This document shows, piece after piece, positions 1 to 5,884 of a stretch of 9,910 bases of DNA (the stretch's first letter is position 1; the number at the start of each line of letters is the position of its first letter). Below the pieces are notes generated by a model. That model saw only the letters and a program-made list of their open reading frames with translations. It made no database searches and was not told the origin of the DNA. Source of the stretch: Anaerolineaceae bacterium (lineage in GTDB: Bacteria; Chloroflexota; Anaerolineae; Anaerolineales; Anaerolineaceae); NCBI GenBank assembly GCA_003448875.1, contig DLXG01000043.1, forward strand, positions 1 through 9,910, read 5' to 3'. A program made the position numbers and the translations under genes.

Positions 1-2254
1 GAACCAGTGGGAGAGTCAGATCAAATGTGAGCGGGCCGGTACGGGCTAGGTTTAAACCATGCTCGGATTGCAAGATAAAAATTTTCCGGTTTTCATCCCA
101 AACGAAAAAGGCACATTTCCTGACCCCAACCAGCATGGGGATGAGTCTGGCCATGGTATCTAACAGCTCTTCAACATTCTGGGTGCCCTGGGTTGCTTCC
201 GCAATTTGTAAGAGGATTGTTGAAATCCATGCCTGCTCTTGAGAGGCCATGAACAGACGGTTATTTTGGATCGCTACCGCGGCGTGGTTGGCGAATGTCA
301 TCGTAATCAGACTGGCTTCACTGCCATAACGGCCGGGTATGTGGTGAGCAAGGGTCAGCAGCCCCAGTGGTTCATCACCAGCACGTAAGGGTGCCGCAAG
401 TGAGGAATAATCTGGTGGAAAGCCGAGTGCTTCGCCAAGTGGACCAATTGGGTCAGTAGGTTGACGGATAAGGGGAGCACTGGCGTTCAAGGCCTCTAAG
501 AGGTACTGGCGGGCAACGGGATTCAATTGAATCACATCCCATACCTTTTTGGCTGGTGCGCCGTGGACTGCGGCCAGCATCAGGTTCGGGCTCGAACCTT
601 TTTCACTGTTGGGCTGCACCAACCAGATGGCTGATGCGTCACATGGCAGGCTACGGTCAACTTCGTTGAGGATTCTTTCCAGCAGATCCGGCAGGGCAAT
701 GTTGGCAGAAACAAGGCCGGCGATTTCGCGGAATGAATCGGCTACCTGACGCCGCCACACCTCTGAGCGGTAGAGGCGGGCGTTGCGAATCGCTATTGCA
801 ATCGTTGAGCCCAGCGACTCCAGCAGTGGAATATCCCGAATGTCAAAACTGTTGACCTGATCGGATTGGAGATCCAGGACGCCGAGGATTTCGCCCGCAT
901 ACGCCAGAGGAATGGCCAGTTCAGCCCGCGTATCAGCCGGAGGCAGGTCAGAGGGGCGGTAAAGCGGTTCATTGCTGACATCGTTGGCCAGCAGGGTTTT
1001 GCCAGTGCGGGCTACCCATGGGATTATCCCGTGCGGATCATCCAAATCATAAGCAACCTGGTTCTCTTCCAGTGCCTGGCTTCTGGCCCCGCTGCCGGCC
1101 TCATAAAATAACTTTCTCCTTCCGATGTGAAGGATGAATAGGTGCACATACGGATAACCAAAATGCTGCTGGATAGCCTGAACAACTTCTCCGAGCAGCT
1201 GGTCAAAATCAAGAATCGAGGTAAGTTTATGGGTGATGTCCAAAAGGGCTGAAATTTGCTGGGTGCGTTTTTCCAGTCCGTTGATCAGCTGCATGCCTTC
1301 CAATGCAAATGCCAGATAATCTGCCAGAGCATGCAGAACAACCAGATCTACATCATGGAAGGCGTCCTTTTCATCGCTTTGCAGGTCGAGAACCCCTAAA
1401 AGGCGATCCCCGATCTGGATGGGGATGGCGGCCTCAGCCTGGACGATTTCCCAGCCCGGCAGGGAGCGGTAAAAGGGGTCGCTTTCGACTCGTTGAGCAA
1501 CGATTTCAACACCAGTGGCGGCTACCTGTCCAATAATTCCCTGACCGGGTTGAATTTGGAGAGGGGGAGAATGATCGGCTATGATTTCATTTTTTGAGGC
1601 ACTGGCACGATGAATCAGGGTTTTAGACAATGGATCGAAGGTGTAAATTGAAACCAGAAAGTAATTGAATCTCTCTCTTATTGTTTGAGTCAAATGCTTG
1701 CAAAAATGATCGAAATTACGCAGGCGGGTTACTTCGGAACTGACTTTACGCACCAGTGATAATTGTTCCAGCCGCCATTTTTTGATGCTGGCCTGGCGCA
1801 AAATCTGCATCGCCATTGCAGCATGAGAAGCAATTCCTTCCAGATATTGAATTTCAGCGGGTTTAAAGGGCTTACCATTAGAACGCAAGACGTGGAGTAT
1901 CCCCAAAAGATGATTCTGGGTTATCAGTGGAATGGCTATTTGCGGTTTAAATTCTTGATCCTGAGAAGAAGAGGCCCCCGGGTGATTTTGCAAGATTGGT
2001 TGCCGTTTTTCCATACATTCTTGCAAAATTTGGGGGCTCTCATCTGAGGGTAAAATTTTGAAGTTGTTTTCGCCCGGCAATGGATAAAAAGGCCTTGCCA
2101 GCCACACGTCAGCGCTGGCTGTCAACTTTGTTTCGATCCACTCGCAAATTACCTTACACTGGCTTGCAGTGGTAGGCTGGGATAGCAGCGCTTCACCGAA
2201 GCGGAGAAATTCTTTCCAATCCGGTTCAATCGTCTGCTTGGGAGCGGGGCTCAT
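1..2254 (-). CDS. Multi-GAF-domain sensor protein, C-terminus beyond the window (possible RsbU-like regulator)
   Basis: The frame is open without a stop from the ATG at 2254 down to base 1, giving about 751 codons with no stop reached. The start ATG shares one base with the preceding kinase stop (TAATG), so translation is probably coupled. I read five successive GAF-like units, at about residues 17-150, 180-318, 348-492, 515-660 and from 692 onward. Their C-terminal halves repeat the pattern 'IPL..G..LGVLDLQS'; LGVLDLQS itself occurs at about 286-293 and 457-464. Units are joined by amphipathic helices such as the one near 321-348. There is no signal peptide or membrane segment, so the protein is cytosolic. 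GAF domains bind small ligands, haem or bilins, or mediate dimerisation; no ligand residue is assignable here. Position after STAS and RsbW-like genes suggests a C-terminal SpoIIE/PP2C phosphatase (RsbU role). A histidine kinase or diguanylate cyclase C-terminus remains possible. Coding and GAF calls are secure; the output domain is inference. Confidence 0.9.
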   Translation of the reverse strand, partial: MSPAPKQTIEPDWKEFLRFGEALLSQPTTASQCKVICEWIETKLTASADVWLARPFYPLPGENNFKILPSDESPQILQECMEKRQPILQNHPGASSSQDQEFKPQIAIPLITQNHLLGILHVLRSNGKPFKPAEIQYLEGIASHAAMAMQILRQASIKKWRLEQLSLVRKVSSEVTRLRNFDHFCKHLTQTIRERFNYFLVSIYTFDPLSKTLIHRASASKNEIIADHSPPLQIQPGQGIIGQVAATGVEIVAQRVESDPFYRSLPGWEIVQAEAAIPIQIGDRLLGVLDLQSDEKDAFHDVDLVVLHALADYLAFALEGMQLINGLEKRTQQISALLDITHKLTSILDFDQLLGEVVQAIQQHFGYPYVHLFILHIGRRKLFYEAGSGARSQALEENQVAYDLDDPHGIIPWVARTGKTLLANDVSNEPLYRPSDLPPADTRAELAIPLAYAGEILGVLDLQSDQVNSFDIRDIPLLESLGSTIAIAIRNARLYRSEVWRRQVADSFREIAGLVSANIALPDLLERILNEVDRSLPCDASAIWLVQPNSEKGSSPNLMLAAVHGAPAKKVWDVIQLNPVARQYLLEALNASAPLIRQPTDPIGPLGEALGFPPDYSSLAAPLRAGDEPLGLLTLAHHIPGRYGSEASLITMTFANHAAVAIQNNRLFMASQEQAWISTILLQIAEATQGTQNVEELLDTMARLIPMLVGVRKCAFFVWDENRKIFILQSEHGLNLARTGPLTFDLTLPLV

Positions 2255-2670
2255 TAACTCATCGCGCCTTTATGCTTGATCAGTGTGAGGATGTTATATC
2301 CTTCGCGGTTGTCATAATAAACTTCATCCATCCACTGATGAATAAAATACAATCCTAAACCATGATCTGAGCGATGTTTCAGGGGCACATTCGTTTTGGG
2401 TTTTTCGATCTTTTTGGGTTTGAATTTTTTCCCCTGATCACGCAAAGTGATAATTAAAGAGTTGGCGGTAATCTCATAAGAAAACTCAATTTCGCCTTTA
2501 TTTTCTCCACCATAAGCATGTTCAATAATATTAGAACAGGCTTCATCAACGGCTGTTTCTACGCCATAAGCAGCACAAGAATCCAGCCCAAATTCTCGGG
2601 TAGCAATTTGAACCAGTTCTGCAATTTTGGCCAGGCTTTCATATTTGCCTGGGAAAACAAAGGTGGGCAT
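2254..2670 (-). CDS. RsbW/SpoIIAB-like serine kinase, anti-sigma factor (HATPase_c)
   Basis: A protein of about 138 residues of the GHKL ATPase type. The N box is 'VDEACSNIIEHAYGG' with E43 and N47; the G1 box is 'RDQGKKF' with D78 and G80; the G2 box is 'DHGLGLYFI' around G104-G106. RsbW/SpoIIAB proteins bind a target (often a sigma factor) and phosphorylate the STAS antagonist on serine. The frame opens further upstream, at 2724, but that start would overlap the STAS gene by 35 bases. The ATG at 2670 is preferred: it lies 19 bases after the STAS stop, AAGG/AGG stretches lie upstream, and 'MPTFVFPGKYESLAKI' is the usual beginning of this family. The stretch before G2 (about residues 81-100, the ATP lid) is unusually rich in Lys. 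No sigma factor lies nearby, so the partner is unknown. It is cytosolic and is the middle gene of a three-gene operon. Confidence 0.92.
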   Translation of the reverse strand: MPTFVFPGKYESLAKIAELVQIATREFGLDSCAAYGVETAVDEACSNIIEHAYGGENKGEIEFSYEITANSLIITLRDQGKKFKPKKIEKPKTNVPLKHRSDHGLGLYFIHQWMDEVYYDNREGYNILTLIKHKGAMS

Positions 2671-2689
2671 TAATGCAAAACCTGTAACC

Positions 2690-3025
2690 TTAAAAATTTC
2701 CCACCGCGGAAACGGTATCGTCAAAAATCTTGAAGAAGGGAGTAAAACCCGCCAGGTCTAGAGCGGAGAGGATATTTGGCTGAACATTTGCCAAAACTAC
2801 CTCACCGCGGTTATACCGTTTGCAGGATTTTTGAGCGCCAATCAATACTCTTAATCCAGCACTGGAGATGAAATCCAAATCCTGAAGGTCTAATACAATT
2901 CGATAGCGGCCTGCATCCATGATTTCATTGAGCTTCTCGGCAAGACGGGGGGCGGTAGCACTGTCGACACGCCCAGAAACCTTCACAACATCACAGCGCT
3001 TGAATTCTGTGTGATTAATTTCCAT
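2690..3025 (-). CDS. STAS-domain anti-sigma-factor antagonist (RsbV/SpoIIAA-like)
   Basis: A 111-residue single STAS domain. It begins with a beta strand and the 'VSGRVDSATAPRL' segment (about 16-28), followed by 'IVLDLQDLDFISSAGLRVL' (43-61). S55, in 'ISSAGL', aligns with the serine that is phosphorylated by the cognate kinase in SpoIIAA/RsbV. Unphosphorylated antagonist sequesters the RsbW-type kinase, and phosphorylation releases the kinase to hold its target; a PP2C phosphatase resets the switch. The start is well supported: GGAGG at 3032-3036 lies 6 bases before the ATG. It is the first gene of the minus-strand operon, followed after 19 bases by the kinase. Full family length, no oddities. 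The family is secure; which sigma factor or other target it controls is not visible. Confidence 0.94.
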   Translation of the reverse strand: MEINHTEFKRCDVVKVSGRVDSATAPRLAEKLNEIMDAGRYRIVLDLQDLDFISSAGLRVLIGAQKSCKRYNRGEVVLANVQPNILSALDLAGFTPFFKIFDDTVSAVGNF

Positions 3026-3031
3026 GGATTT

Positions 3032-3036
3032 CCTCC
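3032..3036 (-). promoter_or_regulatory. Shine-Dalgarno of the STAS gene
   Basis: GGAGG reads on the minus strand six bases upstream of the ATG at 3025. It is a consensus-strength site that fixes the start of the first gene of the partner-switching operon. Confidence 0.8.
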
Positions 3037-3067
3037 AGTTATTCTAAATTGAGCTGTTGTTCTGTTG

Positions 3068-3076
3068 ATTATATCA
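3068..3076 (-). promoter_or_regulatory. Extended -10 promoter of the STAS/kinase/GAF operon
   Basis: On the minus strand TGATATAAT forms a perfect extended -10 (TG at 3076-3075, TATAAT at 3073-3068). A convincing -35 at 16-18 bases is not seen, as expected for TGn-type promoters. Transcription would start near 3061, leaving a leader of about 35 bases before the ATG at 3025 that contains the GGAGG site. This is read by eye and unproven. Confidence 0.55.
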
Positions 3077-3137
3077 TGACACTTACCATGGAAGTGCTTG
3101 ACAAATTTAGGGCTATGCCGATTTCTGATTTTTAGTG

Positions 3138-3143
3138 TAGAAT
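3138..3143 (+). promoter_or_regulatory. Weak candidate -10 for the LysM gene
   Basis: TAGAAT lies about 77 bases before the LysM start codon in the 195-base divergent intergenic region 3026-3220. No good -35 sits 16-18 bases upstream. A perfect TTGACA at 3098-3103 is too far away (34 bases) to pair with it. It is listed because no better plus-strand candidate was found. Confidence 0.25.
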
Positions 3144-3220
3144 ACTTCTCGTAAACCTGTAAGGACATTCCCAATTTCACCGGAGAAAATTCTTCATCCC
3201 GGAAATGGAGCAGGAAAATC

Positions 3221-3958
3221 ATGAGAGAAAAAAAATCGCCTCAAAGCGTCATTGATTCCTATCGAAAACGCCAGCAAATGATGCCCTACATTACATGGGG
3301 ATTGGCAGGTTTGCTGGTTTTGATGGGGATCATCCTGATCTTTTTGTGGGTAAGCGGGGGGAACAGTCCGCAAATTGCCCTGTTTTCTTCCCCAACGCCA
3401 ACTGCGACCTCAACGTTGACCCCAAGCCCCGTACCTCCAACCGCGACGGTGACAATGACACCCACCGAAACCGAAACTCCAACTCCAACACTGACCTTTA
3501 CACCCTCCGGCCCATTTGAATATACGGTGCAGAGTGGTGATACCTGTTTCGATCTGGCGGTAAAGTATGAGGTGGATCTGCTGGTACTGCTGGCATTAAA
3601 CAACTTTCCGGCTGGTCAGTGTCCGATTCGTGAAGGGGATAAAATTCTCATCCCGGCACCCAATCAGCAATTGCCCACAGAGACGCCTCTCCCAACTGGT
3701 CTGCCGCGTGGAACCCGAATAGAGTACGTTGTCAAGACGGGTGATACCCTCGACTTTATTGCCTCTATTTTTAACTCCACCGTTGATGACATCATGCAGC
3801 AGAACAAGATAACGGATAAAAACCTGATTTCTGCCGGTCAAGTGTTGATTGTGCGGGTTAATTTAGTCACACCAACGCCTACCCGTCCGCCCACGTTGAC
3901 GCCAACGACGGCAGGGCAATTGCCAACCACCACGCCTTCGCCGACCAGTAGTTCTTAA
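3221..3958 (+). CDS. Membrane-anchored protein with two LysM domains
   Basis: A 245-residue protein. A short basic cytosolic N-terminus is followed by one membrane segment (about 22-44), with no signal-peptidase II cysteine, so it is probably a signal anchor with an outside C-terminus. Then come a Thr/Pro-rich linker (57-97), LysM 1 (100-145, 'YTVQSGDTCFDLA' to 'GDKILIP'), a short linker, LysM 2 (168-211, 'YVVKTGDTLDFIA' to 'AGQVLIV') and a Thr/Pro/Ser tail (216-245). LysM domains bind N-acetylglucosamine-containing glycans such as peptidoglycan. No catalytic domain is present, so a wall-binding or scaffold role is inferred. LysM 1 has C109 and C134, which may form a disulfide. The start is supported by GGAGCAGGA ending 5 bases before the ATG. 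The gene is monocistronic: divergent from the STAS operon and closed by the terminator at 3986-4022. Confidence 0.92.
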   Translation: MREKKSPQSVIDSYRKRQQMMPYITWGLAGLLVLMGIILIFLWVSGGNSPQIALFSSPTPTATSTLTPSPVPPTATVTMTPTETETPTPTLTFTPSGPFEYTVQSGDTCFDLAVKYEVDLLVLLALNNFPAGQCPIREGDKILIPAPNQQLPTETPLPTGLPRGTRIEYVVKTGDTLDFIASIFNSTVDDIMQQNKITDKNLISAGQVLIVRVNLVTPTPTRPPTLTPTTAGQLPTTTPSPTSSS

Positions 3959-3985
3959 AAATCAAAGAATAGATCAGACAAATCC

Positions 3986-4022
3986 AAGGGGCTTTTCTGA
4001 AGGTAAAGCCCCTTAATTTTTT
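3986..4022 (+). terminator. Rho-independent terminator after the LysM gene
   Basis: A perfect 10-base-pair stem (AAGGGGCTTT at 3986-3995 with AAAGCCCCTT at 4005-4014) encloses a 9-base loop and is followed by a run of six T at 4017-4022. It lies 28 bases after the LysM stop and separates that gene from the permease operon. Confidence 0.92.
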
Positions 4023-4035
4023 GCTAAACATATTA

Positions 4036-4044
4036 TGGTATAAA
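4036..4044 (+). promoter_or_regulatory. Extended -10 promoter of the permease operon
   Basis: TGGTATAAA matches the extended -10 form (TG at 4036-4037, TATAAA at 4039-4044), immediately after the terminator T-run. The predicted start near 4051 gives a leader of only about 10 bases before the ATG at 4062. No clear -35 and no Shine-Dalgarno are visible. Confidence 0.5.
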
Positions 4045-4061
4045 TCTTTTGCACTTCTGAC

Positions 4062-5153
4062 ATGTGGAGCAAAACCAAAGAGTTGACCCATCATCAAACC
4101 AATCCAGTTAATCAGACTGGGGCGGGCCGGTTGCTGCGAAGCCTCCCCATCATGATTGTTGTCATAGGGGTTGTGCTGGCTGGTATGACCCGTCTGCAAC
4201 AGGTTTTCAACTGGCAGAATGGAATTGTTGTAGCCATCACGGAAGGTGTCGGCAATTTTTCGGCGGTATTTCTGGGGATTTTTATCGAGGCTGCCCCATT
4301 TTTGTTGATGGGTACACTGGCTTCCGGTCTGGTTGAGGTGATATTCACTTCGGCAGAATTAGGCCGTTTGCTGCCGCGCAATCGCTTTCTTGCTGTCGGT
4401 TTGGGCAGCGTGCTCGGATTGTTCTTTCCGGTATGTGAATGTGGCAGCATTCCACTGGCACGCCGATTGATGAGCAAAGGCATCCCTGTGCCGGTTGGAA
4501 TTGCTTTTCTACTGGCAGCGCCGGTGATCAATCCGATTGTCATCGCCAGCACGTTTACAGCCTTCGGTAATTCGCTGATTTTCTGGCTTCGCTTCGCTCT
4601 CACTTTGTTTATCGCAATTGGTGTCGGCTTACTGTTTCTGTTTGAGCCGGATAGAAGCAGAATTCTCCGACCGGCGAGTGCAGGTACATTCCACGCTTTT
4701 CATCTCCATTACGACCATGAAGGCGATCCTCAGTCGTTATACTTCAAAGAAAAAATTAAAAAAATGATGGTTGTTGCGGCTGATGAATTCTTTGAAATGG
4801 GACGCTTTTTAGTGATTGGCGCTTTGTTGGCAGCGCTGATGCAAACTATTGTTCCGCAACAATGGCTGCTCTCATTGGGTCAGGGGCCGGTTCTTTCGGT
4901 GATTGTGCTTTCGTTGGTGGCGGTGCTGCTTTCGGTTTGCTCCACGGTTGACTCCTTCATTGCGCTGGCATTCAGCGGTACTTTTTCAACGGGGGCATTG
5001 CTGGCATTTCTGGTGTATGGGCCGATGGTGGATATTAAAGCAACCCTGATGTACTTGCGAGTCTTCCGTCGGTCCATCGTGGTACTTTTGGTCTTACTGC
5101 CGTGGCTGCTGACATTGATCGCCGGGGTGGCCATCAATTTATGGGTGAGGTGA
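4062..5153 (+). CDS. ArsP_1/DUF318 family permease (UPF0718, YcgR-like)
   Basis: A 363-residue polytopic membrane protein with about eight to ten hydrophobic segments in two halves. The first half carries 'FFPVCECGSIPLARRL' (about 121-136, C125 and C127), the CxC signature of this permease family; 'AAPVINPIV' follows at 152-160. The second half has a matching 'SVCSTVDSFIAL' (291-302, C293), suggesting internal duplication. Between the halves is a hydrophilic loop with H211, H214, H216 and H219, a likely metal-binding patch. Family members export methylated arsenicals (ArsP) or have unknown, probably metal-related roles; the substrate cannot be set from sequence. The partner gene follows after 2 bases, as in the B. 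subtilis ycgR/ycgQ pair. The ATG at 4062 has no visible Shine-Dalgarno; a later start at M31 would remove the first hydrophobic segment and also lacks one. Confidence 0.92.
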   Translation: MWSKTKELTHHQTNPVNQTGAGRLLRSLPIMIVVIGVVLAGMTRLQQVFNWQNGIVVAITEGVGNFSAVFLGIFIEAAPFLLMGTLASGLVEVIFTSAELGRLLPRNRFLAVGLGSVLGLFFPVCECGSIPLARRLMSKGIPVPVGIAFLLAAPVINPIVIASTFTAFGNSLIFWLRFALTLFIAIGVGLLFLFEPDRSRILRPASAGTFHAFHLHYDHEGDPQSLYFKEKIKKMMVVAADEFFEMGRFLVIGALLAALMQTIVPQQWLLSLGQGPVLSVIVLSLVAVLLSVCSTVDSFIALAFSGTFSTGALLAFLVYGPMVDIKATLMYLRVFRRSIVVLLVLLPWLLTLIAGVAINLWVR

Positions 5154-5155
5154 AA

Positions 5156-5884
5156 ATGACCTTGCGGGCTGGTCGAAGTTTTCAGGCGCTGATTTTGGCA
5201 CTGATGGGGCTATATTTATTGAGCCGAATCTGGAATGGCAATATTTTGTTGTACATCAACCAGCGGTTTGTGGTGTTGGTGTTTCTGGCTGGTTTATGTC
5301 TTGTGGTTCTGGCCCAGTTTCTTTATGCAGAGCGTCTTGAGGAAAACAATAATCGAGAGGTTTTGGCGGATAGCTGGAAATTGAACTTGTGGTGGCTGAC
5401 CATTCCCATCCTGATCGGGTTTCTTATTCCGGCCAGACCATTAAGCCCCTCTGCGGTGGTCAACCGGGGTGTGAGCATGGATGCGCCGCTATCGGCGCGG
5501 ATTGAGGACACGGCCAGTTTGCTTTCACTCAGTCCCACCGAAAGAACGGTTTTGGATTGGATACGCCTGTTCAGTTACAGCGAGGATATCCAGCAATTTG
5601 TTGGTCAGCCGGTTGATGTAACCGGGTTTGTGTTTTCGGATGGCCGTCTGAGCGATTCTCAATTTATGGTGGGCCGCTTCACGATCACCTGCTGTGTGGC
5701 GGATGCAACGGCTTTGGGAATGATCGTGGAATACCCCGGCTTTGCAGTACTGAAAGAACACTCGTGGGTGCGTGTGCAGGGAACCATAGATTTGTTGGAA
5801 CGAGATGGACGGCTGTTTCCCATGATTCTGGCCAAATCCGTCGAGGCAGTGCCTCAGCCCGAACAGCCCTACCTGTTCCCATGA
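5156..5884 (+). CDS. TIGR03943/DUF1980 family putative permease subunit (UPF0703, YcgQ-like)
   Basis: A 242-residue protein from the ATG at 5156. The frame is open back to 5102, but GGTGAGG at 5144-5150 lies 5 bases before 5156, and an earlier start would overlap the permease. Three hydrophobic segments lie at about 9-25, 37-56 and 76-92, then 'NRG' (103-105) begins a soluble domain. That domain contains 'GRFTITCCVADATALGMIVE' (173-192), the conserved TCCxAD signature with vicinal C179 and C180 and D183. Members of this family nearly always sit beside a DUF318 permease and are thought to form a two-component transporter. The C-terminal domain is probably extracytoplasmic and may present substrate or metal to the permease. 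No enzyme activity is known to me. Family is firm; role and substrate are inferred. Confidence 0.9.
   Translation: MTLRAGRSFQALILALMGLYLLSRIWNGNILLYINQRFVVLVFLAGLCLVVLAQFLYAERLEENNNREVLADSWKLNLWWLTIPILIGFLIPARPLSPSAVVNRGVSMDAPLSARIEDTASLLSLSPTERTVLDWIRLFSYSEDIQQFVGQPVDVTGFVFSDGRLSDSQFMVGRFTITCCVADATALGMIVEYPGFAVLKEHSWVRVQGTIDLLERDGRLFPMILAKSVEAVPQPEQPYLFP

Noticed and set aside
1..2254. Short plus-strand open frames (for example 27-242, 549-749, 866-1111, 1303-1536, 1763-2047)
   Set aside because: All lie opposite the continuous multi-GAF frame, are short, and show no domain or ribosome binding site.
2671..2724. Upstream start of the RsbW-like gene at 2724
   Set aside because: It would overlap the STAS gene by 35 bases and add 18 residues absent from the usual family N-terminus; the ATG at 2670 fits better.
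3098..3143. TTGACA plus TAGAAT as a plus-strand sigma-70 promoter
   Set aside because: The spacer would be 34 bases, about twice the usable length.
3390..3500. Repetitive ACN/CCN tract as a possible DNA repeat or unstable element
   Set aside because: The repetition is at protein level (Thr/Pro linker) with varied codons; it is not a precise DNA repeat.
3286..3603. Val/Gly-rich open frame of 105 codons on the minus strand
   Set aside because: It is the antisense image of the Thr/Pro-rich linker and first LysM of the real plus-strand gene; no ribosome binding site and no recognisable domain.
4112..4603. Minus-strand open frame of 163 codons opposite the permease
   Set aside because: Composition is Thr/Pro/Arg-rich as expected for antisense of a hydrophobic membrane gene; no domain and no ribosome binding site.
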